Shown in pieces: positions 53,233 through 62,356 of a DNA stretch of 64,000 bases. The DNA is taken from positions 310,001 to 374,000 of the forward strand of contig JBGFSY010000004.1 of assembly GCA_041277045.1 (NCBI GenBank), read 5' to 3'. The notes under the pieces are model-generated. The model ran no database searches, was not told the DNA's origin, and saw nothing but the letters and a program-made list of their open reading frames with translations. Both the position numbers and the translations under genes were made by a program. The stretch's first letter is position 1, and every line of letters begins with the position of its first letter. The stretch comes from Reddybacter sp041277045 (GTDB taxonomy: Bacteria > Pseudomonadota > Gammaproteobacteria > Pseudomonadales > Porticoccaceae).

Positions 53233-54636
53233 ATGGCCCTACAGCTGTACAACACATTGACGCGCAATAAAGACCTGTTTAAGCCGCTTAAGCCCGGCAA
53301 GATCGACCTCTACGTTTGCGGTATTACCGTCTATGACTACTGCCACATTGGCCACGCCCGCGTACTGGTGGCCTTTGACGCCATTACCCGCTACCTGCGC
53401 TCGCAGGGCTGGGACGTGAACTACGTGCGCAATATCACCGATATTGACGACAAAATTCTGCGCCGTGCCGATGAAAACAAAGAGCTGTACACCGACCTCA
53501 CCCAGCGCATGATAGACGCGATGCACGAGGACGAGCGCGCCCTGGGTATTTTAGCGCCCACCCTAGAACCCCGCGCCACCGCCCATATGGACGATATTCT
53601 CGACATGGTGCAAACCCTGGTCGACAACCACTATGCCTATCGGACCGACAATGGCGACGTTTACTACCGGGTCAAGCGCTTCCCCGGTTACGGCAAGTTA
53701 AGTAATAAAAACCCCGACGAATTACTCTCCGGTGCCCGGGTTGAAGTTGCGGATGTCAAAGAGGACCCCCGCGACTTTGCCCTATGGAAGGCCGCCGATG
53801 AAAGTGAAGCGGGTTGGCCCTCACCCTGGGGCTACGGTCGCCCCGGCTGGCACATCGAGTGCTCGGCGATGTCGACCTGCCTGCTCGGCGACACCTTCGA
53901 CATTCACGGCGGCGGCCCCGATTTACCCTTTCCCCACCACGAAAATGAAATCGCCCAGAGCGAAGCGGCCACCGGTAAGCACTTTGTGAATTACTGGATG
54001 CACGCCGGCGCGGTGCGGGTCGACAATGAAAAAATGTCGAAGTCGCTGAATAATTTTTTCACCATTCGCGAGGTGCTAAAAAAATACCACCCTGAGGTGG
54101 TGCGCTACTTTTTATTATCGAGCCACTACCGCAGCCCGATTAACTACTCCGAAGACAATTTGATAGAAGCGCGACAGGGCCTGGAGCGCTTTTACTTCGC
54201 CCTGCAAAACTTTGCCGACGTCGCGCCGACACCACTGGTCGATCTTGTCGGTAGTGCCTACTACCAGCGCTTTGTTGCGGCCATGGATGACGACTTTAAT
54301 ACCCGCGAAGCCTTCTCGGCGATGTACGACCTGGTTCGCGAGCTGAATACCACCGCCCGTGAAGATCAGGGTAAAGCAAAGGCAATGGCCGGGGAGTTAA
54401 AAGCCCTGGGTGAAATCCTCGGTGTGCTACAAACTGATCCAGAGGCTTTCCTAAAAGGTTCAGCACAAGATAATGGCGGTTTATCTGATGCTGATATTGA
54501 TGCCCTGATTACTGAACGGGAAGCAGCGAAGCTCAATAAAAATTACGCTCGGGCCGATGAAGTGCGTGAGGCGTTGAAAGAGCAGAATATAGTGCTTGAA
54601 GATTCCCGTGAAGGAACCCGTTGGCGGCGCATGTAG
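53233..54636 (+). CDS. cysS: Cysteinyl-tRNA synthetase
   Basis: Class I synthetase, 467 residues. The zinc-site cysteine is in YVCGITVYDYCHIGHARV, which includes the HIGH motif; WHIECSAMS supplies another zinc ligand, and EKMSKSLNN is the KMSKS loop. A hairpin follows the stop. Confidence 0.97.
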   Translation: MALQLYNTLTRNKDLFKPLKPGKIDLYVCGITVYDYCHIGHARVLVAFDAITRYLRSQGWDVNYVRNITDIDDKILRRADENKELYTDLTQRMIDAMHEDERALGILAPTLEPRATAHMDDILDMVQTLVDNHYAYRTDNGDVYYRVKRFPGYGKLSNKNPDELLSGARVEVADVKEDPRDFALWKAADESEAGWPSPWGYGRPGWHIECSAMSTCLLGDTFDIHGGGPDLPFPHHENEIAQSEAATGKHFVNYWMHAGAVRVDNEKMSKSLNNFFTIREVLKKYHPEVVRYFLLSSHYRSPINYSEDNLIEARQGLERFYFALQNFADVAPTPLVDLVGSAYYQRFVAAMDDDFNTREAFSAMYDLVRELNTTAREDQGKAKAMAGELKALGEILGVLQTDPEAFLKGSAQDNGGLSDADIDALITEREAAKLNKNYARADEVREALKEQNIVLEDSREGTRWRRM

Positions 54637-54644
54637 CCCTGTTG

Positions 54645-54669
54645 CCAGGCCATTAGTCTAATGGCCTGG
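54645..54669. terminator. Hairpin after cysS
   Basis: Perfect arms CCAGGCCATTA (54645-54655) and TAATGGCCTGG (54659-54669) with a GTC loop, 8 nt after the stop. It lacks a U-tract, so it may be a weak terminator or 3'-end stabiliser shared with the convergent GST gene. Confidence 0.55.
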
Positions 54670-54719
54670 GGTTCAACACTGGTTTGGTATTTTAGAGCAG
54701 GCATGTATATGTTACAAAA

Positions 54720-55466
54720 TCAGCTGTAAACCCCTATGGTTACTTCTGTTCCTTTGGCTAGAGAGGTTTTTCGAGTCATTGGGATAAGCTCCCCTTTTAG
54801 ACGCATCGCACCAACCTGCATAATGGTTTCGCTGACTTTTTTTGAATGAGGTCGTGCGGCGATGACATCAAACCACTGTTTTATTTTAGGGTGCTTTTGC
54901 CAATCTTCGGCGATGAGAATGGCCCCCGCGACGTGGGAAACTAATTCGTGGAAGGCGAGTAAATCTGGGAAGCTAATATCATCTCCGCAAAGGTATCTGT
55001 TTTGACTAAGCCATGTTTCCAGATACGCCATTGAATCATAAAGGGTGTGCTTCCCTTTTGCGATTTCCTGTGAAAAATCCTGGTTGCCCCAAATGCATTC
55101 AGCAAAATGGGTATAAAAAAATGCGCCGGCCCCGCGACGAAGGAAAGATGCGTGCCAGTGGCAATACTGTTGGATAGTGGCTCGTTGCTGAGCCGTGTCT
55201 CCGAACCAGTTGCTTGGGGCTTCGAACTTTTCATTTAAGTAGAATGCGATGGCAGGGCTCTCCCATACGACGAAATCGCCATCACGCAGAATTGGTACTT
55301 GCCCTGTCGGGTTATATTTATCCTTGAAGCTTTGTTGTTCATTGTCCCCGTCCATTAAATTGACAATCTCTTCTTCGAATGAAATCCCAACTTCAAACAA
55401 GAATTGTTGAACAGCCCTGCATGGCTGAGATGTGGGATGATGAAGAAGTCGGATGGTTGAATTCAT
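54720..55466 (-). CDS. Glutathione S-transferase family protein
   Basis: A 248-residue GST unlike the one at 48.3 kb: N-terminal IRLLHHPTSQPCRAVQQFLFEVG, NPTGQVPILRDGDFVVWESPAIAFYL, and a helical C-terminal domain with NRYLCGDDISFPDLLAFHEL. The layout resembles theta-class GSTs. Substrate unknown. It lies alone, convergent with cysS. Confidence 0.9.
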   Translation of the reverse strand: MNSTIRLLHHPTSQPCRAVQQFLFEVGISFEEEIVNLMDGDNEQQSFKDKYNPTGQVPILRDGDFVVWESPAIAFYLNEKFEAPSNWFGDTAQQRATIQQYCHWHASFLRRGAGAFFYTHFAECIWGNQDFSQEIAKGKHTLYDSMAYLETWLSQNRYLCGDDISFPDLLAFHELVSHVAGAILIAEDWQKHPKIKQWFDVIAARPHSKKVSETIMQVGAMRLKGELIPMTRKTSLAKGTEVTIGVYS

Positions 55467-55931
55467 AAAAATATTCTCAGTTTATTTAACGGGATTGATT
55501 CTTATATTTATCAGTACTGCACAAGTGTAGACAATCATGTGTGAAACCCCTCTTTTATACGACATCGCAAAAGGTCGTCATTCCGGACTAGGACAATAAT
55601 TATTGGCATTGTTTCCAGTTGGCCATTGGCTTCCTGGTAGATTGAGACGGATATTTATTGAGTCCTGTTGACGCTTCAATAAAATATCGGTATGTTGCGC
55701 GCTCTTGGGGTAACCAATCTTTTAACCTGGTTCGCTCCATCAGGCAGGGGAGCGTAATCAGCGCTCGCTGGTCATCTACAGAGAAGACCGTGTTTATCCA
55801 CACGATCTTGCGGCAGTCCAAACCTCGCATTGCGGTGACTGCGGTTGTTATTGCAAACCTACTGTAATGTCACAGCGATAGTGCTTCGTCCTCCTGAATA
55901 ATTGTTGTTATTTTGTTTGAGGGTTTGCGTT
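55467..55931. other. Intergenic region before ilvI
   Basis: About 465 nt between divergent GST and ilvI genes. It holds one uncertain minus-strand ORF (listed separately) and the ilvI ribosome site GAGGG at 55919-55923. No leucine/valine/isoleucine-rich leader peptide was found before ilvI. Confidence 0.4.
55600..55830 (-). CDS. Uncertain small ORF
   Basis: A 76-residue frame with a protein-like texture (TVFSVDDQRALITLP, MERTRLKDWLPQERATYRYF, STRKPMANWK) and mixed codon use. No ribosome site is visible before the ATG and no family is recognised. The overlapping plus-strand frame looks less protein-like. It may be a real small gene, a remnant or chance. Confidence 0.3.
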   Translation of the reverse strand: MRGLDCRKIVWINTVFSVDDQRALITLPCLMERTRLKDWLPQERATYRYFIEASTGLNKYPSQSTRKPMANWKQCQ

Positions 55932-57668
55932 GTGGAACTACTTTCCGGTGGTGATATTCTTATTCGGGCATTGAGTGATGCCAAAGTGAAGCACTTGTGG
56001 GGTTACCCCGGTGGTGCGGCGCTGCACATTTACGATGCTATTTTCCGTCAAGACAAACTCGATCATATTCTTATGCGTCACGAGCAGGCTGCCGTGCACG
56101 CGGCGGATGCCTATGCGCGTGCCACGGGTGAGGTGGGTGCAGCGCTGGTGACTTCTGGTCCCGGTGCAACCAATGCCATTACTGGTATTGCCACGGCGTA
56201 TATGGATTCCATCCCCATGGTGGTGATTTCGGCACAGGTGCCCCAGGAAAAAATTGGTGAGGACGCCTTCCAGGAAATTGACATGATTGGTGTTAGCCGC
56301 CCAACGGTAAAGCACAGCTATATGGTCAAGCGCCCGGAAGATATTGCCGAAACCGTCGCCAAGGCTTTTTATATTGCCAGCACTGGGCGACCCGGCCCGG
56401 TGGTTGTTGATGTGCCTAAAGATGTCACCGACCCGAACAATAAAGTGCCTTATAAATTCCCCGAAACGGTCAAATTGCGCTCTTATCAGCCAACGACACG
56501 AGGCCATTCTGGGCAGATTAAACGCGCCGTTAATTTACTGATGTCGGCCAAGCGGCCGGTTATTTACAGTGGCGGCGGCGTGGTACTGGGTAATGCCTCA
56601 GAGCAGTTGAGAGCCCTCGCACGCCAATTGAATTACCCCGTAACCAATACGCTGATGGGACTTGGTGCTTTCCCTGGCACGGACCGTCAGTTTGTCGGCA
56701 TGCTGGGCATGCACGGTACATTTGAAGCGAATACAGCAATGCACCATGCCGATGTTATTTTGGCCGTGGGTGCACGTTTTGATGATCGTGTTACCAATGC
56801 CACTGACCGCTTTTGTCCCTCGGCAAAAATCATTCATATTGATGTCGATCCCTCGTCCATCGCTAAAACTGTGCGTGTCGACATCCCCATCGTTGGCCCC
56901 TGCGATGTGGTGCTCAGCGATATGCTCGATCAAATTCAGCAGGGTGATTTGCAAACCGACGAGTCTGCAATCGGTGAATGGTGGCAGCAGATTGACGAAT
57001 GGCGCAATCGCCACGGCATTTATACGCAGTCGCGTTACGAGCCTAGTGAGGGCGAAAACATCAAGCCTCAGGACGTGATTAAGACTTTATATAAAGTCAC
57101 TAAGGGTGAGGCGCTAGTAACTTCCGATGTGGGTCAGCATCAAATGTTTGCTGCGCAATACTATTTATTCGACAAGCCACGACAGTGGTTTAACTCTGGT
57201 GGGCTCGGCACCATGGGCTTTGGTTTGCCGGCGGCCATGGGCGTGCAAATGGCCTATCCCGATGCCAATGTTGTCTGTGTGACGGGTGAGGGCAGTATCC
57301 AAATGTGTATTCAGGAGCTCGCCGCCTGTACCCAGCATCAACTGCCGGTGAAAATTATCATCCTCAATAATCAAGCCCTAGGCATGGTTAAGCAGTGGCA
57401 GGATATGCAGTACGGCAGTCGTTATTCCCATGTGCTTTATGAGGATTCACTGCCCGATTTTGTCAAACTGGCGGAAGCTTATGGCCATGTTGGTATGAAA
57501 GTGACGCACTACGACCAACTCGAAAGCAGCATGGAAGAATGTTTCGCGATGAAAGATCGCGTGGTGATTATGGACATTAGTGTCGACCACCACGAGCACG
57601 TTTACCCCATGCACGTCGCGCCAGGATCGATGCGCGATATGTGGTTAAGCAAAACGGAGCGTACATGA
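55932..57668 (+). CDS. ilvI: Acetolactate synthase large subunit
   Basis: Thiamine-diphosphate enzyme of the common valine/isoleucine/leucine pathway, 578 residues. The catalytic glutamate is in LMRHEQAAVHAADAYAR; the FAD-binding middle domain and the ThDP motif GEGSIQMCIQELAACTQHQLPVKIIILNN (listed in part) are present. It starts with GTG at 55932 (GAGGG 8 nt upstream, encoding ELLSGGD); 55902 is upstream but unlike the family. It overlaps ilvH (ATGA). Confidence 0.95.
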   Translation: MELLSGGDILIRALSDAKVKHLWGYPGGAALHIYDAIFRQDKLDHILMRHEQAAVHAADAYARATGEVGAALVTSGPGATNAITGIATAYMDSIPMVVISAQVPQEKIGEDAFQEIDMIGVSRPTVKHSYMVKRPEDIAETVAKAFYIASTGRPGPVVVDVPKDVTDPNNKVPYKFPETVKLRSYQPTTRGHSGQIKRAVNLLMSAKRPVIYSGGGVVLGNASEQLRALARQLNYPVTNTLMGLGAFPGTDRQFVGMLGMHGTFEANTAMHHADVILAVGARFDDRVTNATDRFCPSAKIIHIDVDPSSIAKTVRVDIPIVGPCDVVLSDMLDQIQQGDLQTDESAIGEWWQQIDEWRNRHGIYTQSRYEPSEGENIKPQDVIKTLYKVTKGEALVTSDVGQHQMFAAQYYLFDKPRQWFNSGGLGTMGFGLPAAMGVQMAYPDANVVCVTGEGSIQMCIQELAACTQHQLPVKIIILNNQALGMVKQWQDMQYGSRYSHVLYEDSLPDFVKLAEAYGHVGMKVTHYDQLESSMEECFAMKDRVVIMDISVDHHEHVYPMHVAPGSMRDMWLSKTERT

Positions 57669-58159
57669 TGAAACGTCTGATTTCCGTTTTACTTGAAAAT
57701 GAGCCAGGTTCTCTGTCGCGAGTAGTGGGTTTGTTCTCTCAACGGGGCTACAATATCGACAGCTTGAGCGTAGCGCCAACTGAGGATACAACGCTCTCGC
57801 GTTTGACGTTGACCACGGTTGGCGATGACCACACCATTGAGCAAATCACCAAGCAGTTAAACAAGTTGATCGACGTGGTTAAAGTTATCGACTTGAGTGA
57901 TGGTGTCCACATTGAGCGCGAATTAATGCTGCTTAAAGTGAAAGCGAGCGGTGCGGTGCGGGCTGAAATTAAGCGCTGTGTCGATATATTCCGCGGGCAA
58001 ATCGTGGATGTTGGCCCAACGACTTATGTGGTTCAAATTATGGGTGAGAGTAGCAAGCTCGATGCCTTTATTGAAGCCCTGGGTGATGCGGCTATTCTCG
58101 AAGTGGTGCGCACCGGCGTTTGTGGTTTGATGCGAGGTGAGAAGTCTTTAAAGGTATAA
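57665..58159 (+). CDS. ilvH: Acetolactate synthase small (regulatory) subunit
   Basis: A 164-residue regulatory subunit conferring valine feedback. The ACT domain begins ISVLLENEPGSLSRVVGLFSQRG; the second half (LMLLKVKASGAVRAEI) is the usual C-terminal domain. Two adjacent ATGs (57665, 57668) are possible starts; both overlap the ilvI stop. Confidence 0.95.
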   Translation: MMKRLISVLLENEPGSLSRVVGLFSQRGYNIDSLSVAPTEDTTLSRLTLTTVGDDHTIEQITKQLNKLIDVVKVIDLSDGVHIERELMLLKVKASGAVRAEIKRCVDIFRGQIVDVGPTTYVVQIMGESSKLDAFIEALGDAAILEVVRTGVCGLMRGEKSLKV

Positions 58160-58264
58160 GTTACAAGGTTGAACTGAGGCGCACTTTTATTTTTGGGTAA
58201 AGGGTTTTAAGTGAAGATTTTAGTGCTTTTCGATTTTATTAATCAGTATTTACGCAAGTGAAAT

Positions 58265-58284
58265 GTACGAATCGTTCGTACGAA
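58265..58284. promoter_or_regulatory. Inverted repeat before ilvC
   Basis: GTACGAA-TCG-TTCGTAC (58265-58281) is a perfect inverted repeat; it overlaps a second palindrome, TTCGTACGAA (58275-58284). It sits 17 nt before the ilvC start, next to the ribosome site GAGGTG, so it could be an operator or an mRNA hairpin. Confidence 0.5.
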
Positions 58285-58300
58285 CAATGAGGTGAAAAAC

Positions 58301-59320
58301 ATGCAGGTTTATTACGACAAAGATTGTGATCTTTCTATTATTCGCGGTAAAAAAGTGTCCATTATCGGCTACGGTTCACAGGGCCATGCCCACGCGCTGA
58401 ATCTGCGTGACTCCGGTGTTGATAACGTCGTTGTCGGCTTGCGTAAAGGCTCTGCATCCTGGGCTAAAGCTGAAGGCGAAGGCCTGAAAGTGGCAGAAAT
58501 TGCCGATGCCGTTAGCGGTGCCGACGTGGTGATGATTCTCACTCCGGATGAGCATCAAAAAGAAGTTTACTACACCGAGATCGAACCGAACCTGAAAGAG
58601 GGCGCTGCCCTGGCCTTTGCCCACGGTTTGAATATTCACTTCGAATTGATTGAGCCCCGCGCTGATCTCGACGTCATCATGATCGCACCTAAAGGCCCTG
58701 GCCACACGGTACGCGGCACTTATGTTGAAGGCGGCGGCGTACCGACATTGATCGCTGTATTCCAGAACGGCTCTAGCCAGGCGAAAGAAATCGCACTGTC
58801 TTATGCCTCAGCCAACGGTGGAGGTCGCTCGGGTATTATCGAAACTAACTTCCGCGAAGAAACTGAAACCGATCTCTTCGGTGAGCAAGCGGTACTGTGT
58901 GGCGGTGCAACAGCACTGGTACAGGCAGGCTTTGAAACACTGGTTGAAGCGGGTTATGCCCCAGAAATGGCTTACTTTGAGTGCCTGCACGAGCTCAAGC
59001 TGATCGTTGATTTGATGTACCAGGGCGGCATCGCCGACATGCGTTACTCAATCTCCAACACCGCTGAATACGGCGACTACAGCAGTGGCTCACGGGTTAT
59101 TACCGACGAGACCAAAGCTGAGATGAAGCGCATCCTGACTGATATTCAGAACGGCAACTTCGTCAATGACTTCATCCTTGATAATCAGGCCGGCAACCCC
59201 AAGTTGAAAGCCCGTCGTCGAGCATCGGCTGAGCATCCCATCGAAGAAGTTGGCGCGAAACTGCGTGCCATGATGCCCTGGATCGGTCAGAACAAGCTGG
59301 TTGATAAGTCACGCAACTAG
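58301..59320 (+). CDS. ilvC: Ketol-acid reductoisomerase
   Basis: Short (class I) KARI of 339 residues: NADPH motif IIGYGSQGHAHALNLRDSG, phosphate-contacting residues in GLRKGSASW, APKGPGHTVRGTY and the Mg-binding C-terminal knotted domain (ETDLFGEQAVLCGG). The third branched-chain gene after ilvI and ilvH, with a 141-nt gap that may hold its own promoter. The frame opens 9 nt upstream at 58292, but ATG 58301 follows GAGGTG. Confidence 0.96.
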   Translation: MQVYYDKDCDLSIIRGKKVSIIGYGSQGHAHALNLRDSGVDNVVVGLRKGSASWAKAEGEGLKVAEIADAVSGADVVMILTPDEHQKEVYYTEIEPNLKEGAALAFAHGLNIHFELIEPRADLDVIMIAPKGPGHTVRGTYVEGGGVPTLIAVFQNGSSQAKEIALSYASANGGGRSGIIETNFREETETDLFGEQAVLCGGATALVQAGFETLVEAGYAPEMAYFECLHELKLIVDLMYQGGIADMRYSISNTAEYGDYSSGSRVITDETKAEMKRILTDIQNGNFVNDFILDNQAGNPKLKARRRASAEHPIEEVGAKLRAMMPWIGQNKLVDKSRN

Positions 59321-59382
59321 TTGAAAACGTCTGCAGTTAAGACTCTAGTCATTGGGTCTTACGCTGTTAGATGATTTTAATT

Positions 59383-59412
59383 AAGCGGCAAGCCCTGGCT
59401 TGCCGCTTTTTT
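59383..59412 (+). terminator. Rho-independent terminator after ilvC
   Basis: AAGCGGCAAGCC (59383-59394) pairs with GGCTTGCCGCTT (from 59397), followed by a T-run. Confidence 0.9.
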
Positions 59413-59514
59413 ATTGCCAAAAATGTATGATGGTGACGTAATTTTTACCTTGGTGGCCCGCTGACCGGGTCGCGATTTATGGGCAAGCTTTTGACTTTGG
59501 AGTGTGTGCGGACA

Positions 59515-60390
59515 ATGTCTGATACTCAGGATTCAGCTAACGAAGAGACACAGGGCTCGGGTGGCTCAACAAGCCACGATAATGGCGAGGAGAGCTCTGT
59601 GACGGTACTCGTCAATGCCCTGCTTGAACCGGCAGAAGGCCTGGAGCAGGAAGAGGCCGATTTACACGCCCAGCGAAAGGCACCTCGTCATCGAGGCATT
59701 TATCTTCTGCCCAATATTGTCACCACCGTAGCCTTGTTTAGTGGTTTTTACGCCATTCTCGCCGCAATGGATGGCAAGTTTGAAGCGGCGGCCATCGCCA
59801 TCTTTGTCGCCATGGTTTTTGATGGTCTCGATGGTCGTGTTGCGCGCATGACGAATACCCAGAGCGATTTTGGTGTTGAGTACGATAGCCTCTCCGACAT
59901 GGTGTCCTTTGGTGTGGCGCCGGCAGTGGTGTGCTACAGCTGGATGTTGTCTGATTTGGGTAAAGTCGGCTGGGCCGCAGCCTTCCTTTATGTGTCCTGT
60001 GCCGCGCTACGTCTTGCCCGTTTTAATGTGGCGGTGGAATCGGCTGACTCGCGTTATTTTGTTGGCTTGGCCAGTCCCTCTGCGGCGGCCCTGATTGCTG
60101 GCATGGTCTGGGTCGGTCACGGTATTGAATCAAGCACCTCAATAGCCATTCTCGTCTTTTTGGTAATGGCCGGAGCGGGTTTGCTGATGGTGGTGAATTG
60201 CCGTTATCACAGTATGAAAGGCTTCGATTTTAAGGGGCATGTGCCCTTTGTGACATTTTTAGCCGTGGTGGTGGGCATGGTTATTGTGACGATTGATCCG
60301 CCCAGAGTATTGTTGTCGTTAGCTCTGGCCTATGCACTTTCAGGCCCACTGTTTTGGCTGTGGATTAAATTCTTTCGCAAAAGCGCTTAA
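59515..60390 (+). CDS. pssA: CDP-diacylglycerol-serine O-phosphatidyltransferase
   Basis: Integral membrane PssA type, 291 residues, making phosphatidylserine. The CDP-alcohol phosphotransferase motif is DGRVARMTNTQSDFG followed by EYDSLSD. About eight hydrophobic segments follow a soluble, acidic N-terminal region of roughly 65 residues (T/S/E-rich), longer than in some relatives. The start at 59515 (MSDTQDSA) has GGAG upstream; 59479 is an alternative. It follows ilvC, as in Pseudomonas, but behind a terminator. Confidence 0.93.
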   Translation: MSDTQDSANEETQGSGGSTSHDNGEESSVTVLVNALLEPAEGLEQEEADLHAQRKAPRHRGIYLLPNIVTTVALFSGFYAILAAMDGKFEAAAIAIFVAMVFDGLDGRVARMTNTQSDFGVEYDSLSDMVSFGVAPAVVCYSWMLSDLGKVGWAAAFLYVSCAALRLARFNVAVESADSRYFVGLASPSAAALIAGMVWVGHGIESSTSIAILVFLVMAGAGLLMVVNCRYHSMKGFDFKGHVPFVTFLAVVVGMVIVTIDPPRVLLSLALAYALSGPLFWLWIKFFRKSA

Positions 60391-60555
60391 TATACAGGGT
60401 AAATTGTTCACAGTTTATAGGGGTTGTTATACGGACGGTTGGCGAGAACGGGCTTTTTAGCAAAGGGCTTGGCAGTCGTCTAAAAATTTGTTTGAATATA
60501 GCTTCTTATTTCGCCATTTGTTTTGAAGATAGGTGGCTCTGTAGCAAAGGCAACA
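60391..60555. other. Intergenic region between pssA and the leucine leader
   Basis: No ORF of note. The promoter of the leuA leader transcript should lie here, but I could not single out a clear pair of hexamers. Confidence 0.3.
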
Positions 60556-60651
60556 ATGATAGATAAACACGCTATAAACAACGGTTCTTCGCAAGGCTTG
60601 CAACAAGCTTCGCGTACCGCTGCCTGCCTGCTGCGCCTTCTCCTGCCCTGA
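60556..60651 (+). CDS. Putative leucine-rich leader peptide of leuA
   Basis: A 31-codon ORF with AAAGG five nt before its ATG. Its last part reads AACLLRLLLP, with the codons CTG CTG CGC CTT CTC CTG in a run (five Leu in six codons) right before the stop. Leader peptides of this kind control biosynthetic operons by ribosome stalling. It lies 108 nt upstream of leuA in the same direction. Confidence 0.7.
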   Translation: MIDKHAINNGSSQGLQQASRTAACLLRLLLP

Positions 60652-60741
60652 GGGGCATCTACGATATACCTCATTTGTTTTGCATCCTTCTCTCTAAGAG
60701 AGGAAAATCCTTATTTATATTTTTGCCCGCTGTGTTGCGGG
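60644..60741 (+). promoter_or_regulatory. Candidate attenuator hairpins before leuA
   Basis: TGCCC (60644-60648) pairs with GGGCA (60653-60657) across the leader stop codon. A second hairpin, TTCTCTC/GAGAGGA with a TAA loop (60688-60704), is followed by a T-rich tract to 60724. A third, CCCGC/GCGGG, is at 60726-60741. Which forms terminator or antiterminator cannot be decided by eye. Confidence 0.45.
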
Positions 60742-60759
60742 AGTTGATGGAGTATTGTC

Positions 60760-62304
60760 ATGGGCAGTGAACGTTTAATTATTTTTGATACAACCTTGCG
60801 CGACGGTGAGCAAAGCCCCGGCGCCGCGATGACCAAAGAAGAAAAACTGCGTATTGCCAAGTCCCTGGAAAAGCTCGGTGTCGATGTGATCGAGGCGGGC
60901 TTTGCTATTTCAAGCGAGGGTGACTTCGCTGCGGTAAAGAGTATTGCCGACACCATTAAAGATTCCGCCGTTTGTAGTTTGGCGAGAACCACTCACGGCG
61001 ATATTGAGCGCGCAGCTGAGGCCCTCAAAAATGCCGTGGCACCGCGTATCCACACCTTTATTGCCACCTCCCCTATTCACATGGAATTCAAGCTGCAGAT
61101 GAATCCTGAAGAGGTTCTTCAGCAGGCCATTGGTGCGGTAAAGATAGCGCGTAACTTTGTCGATGACGTCGAGTTTTCCCTCGAAGACGGCAGCCGCACC
61201 GAGTTCGATTTTATGTGTAAGGTTGTCGAGTCGGTCATTGATGCTGGTGCCCGCACCATCAATATCCCCGATACGGTTGGTTATGGCTCGCCCGACGAAT
61301 ACGGTGAGATGATTGGTCGCGTGATCGCCAATGTGCCCAATGCCGACAAGGCTATCTTTTCAGTGCACTGCCACAATGACCTCGGTCTGGCGGTGGCCAA
61401 CTCGCTGTCTGCTGTACTGCACGGTGCGCGGCAGGTTGAATGTACGATCAACGGTCTCGGTGAGCGAGCGGGTAATGCCTCGCTGGAAGAAATTGTTATG
61501 GCTTTGCGCACGCGCAAAGATATTTACAAGCTCGATACTCGTATTAATACCGAGCAGATAGTGCCCATCTCCCGCCTCGTGTCGACCATTACTGGCTTTC
61601 CGGTGCAGCCGAATAAAGCGGTAGTGGGTGCGAATGCCTTTGCCCATGAGTCGGGTATTCACCAGGATGGCGTGCTTAAGTTTCGCGAAACTTACGAAAT
61701 CATGAAAGCCGAAGACGTTGGCTGGAACACCAATCGTTTAGTGCTCGGTAAATTGTCCGGCCGCGCTGCGTTTTCCGCGCGTATGGAAGAGTTGGGCATT
61801 ACCTTTGACAACAAGGCTGAAATGAACACCGCCTTTTTGCGTTTTAAAGATTTGGCGGATAAAAAGCGCGAAATTTATGACGAAGATTTGCAGGCTCTAG
61901 TCTCCGATGTACAGATGGGTGAAGCCGAAGAAAGCTATGTTCTGGTGTCGATAGATGTCGCCACCAAGACGGGCCGGGCTCCTAAAGCAGAGCTGATACT
62001 GCGTACACAGGGCCAGGATCACACCGTTGAATCCGATGGTAGTGGGCCGGTTGATGCGGTTTTTAAAGCGATTGAAAAGCTGATTCACTCAGGCACTGAA
62101 CTGAAACTCTATTCGGTTAACGCCATTACCGATGGCACCGACTCTCAGGGCGAGGTCACGGTACGACTGGCTAAAGAGGGGCGCATCGTCAACGGCCAGG
62201 GTGCTGATACCGATATTCTGGTTGCCAGTGCCAAGGCCTATCTCAATGCGGTCAATATTATGGCTGACCCTGATCGAATGCATCCACAGCTGGATGGCGT
62301 TTAG
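60760..62304 (+). CDS. leuA: 2-isopropylmalate synthase
   Basis: First committed enzyme of leucine synthesis, 514 residues. TIM-barrel catalytic part with FDTTLRDGEQSPG, HCHNDLGLAVANS and GERAGNASLEEIVMAL; a C-terminal LeuA regulatory domain from about residue 385 (leucine feedback site). Long-form LeuA, unlike the shorter one used by some Pseudomonas. GGAG lies 10 nt upstream of the ATG, after the leader region. Confidence 0.95.
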   Translation: MGSERLIIFDTTLRDGEQSPGAAMTKEEKLRIAKSLEKLGVDVIEAGFAISSEGDFAAVKSIADTIKDSAVCSLARTTHGDIERAAEALKNAVAPRIHTFIATSPIHMEFKLQMNPEEVLQQAIGAVKIARNFVDDVEFSLEDGSRTEFDFMCKVVESVIDAGARTINIPDTVGYGSPDEYGEMIGRVIANVPNADKAIFSVHCHNDLGLAVANSLSAVLHGARQVECTINGLGERAGNASLEEIVMALRTRKDIYKLDTRINTEQIVPISRLVSTITGFPVQPNKAVVGANAFAHESGIHQDGVLKFRETYEIMKAEDVGWNTNRLVLGKLSGRAAFSARMEELGITFDNKAEMNTAFLRFKDLADKKREIYDEDLQALVSDVQMGEAEESYVLVSIDVATKTGRAPKAELILRTQGQDHTVESDGSGPVDAVFKAIEKLIHSGTELKLYSVNAITDGTDSQGEVTVRLAKEGRIVNGQGADTDILVASAKAYLNAVNIMADPDRMHPQLDGV

Positions 62305-62356
62305 GCGAGTCGTCGTATTCGTACTGACGTGGCTGACTTTCAATGACTAAAGCCTT

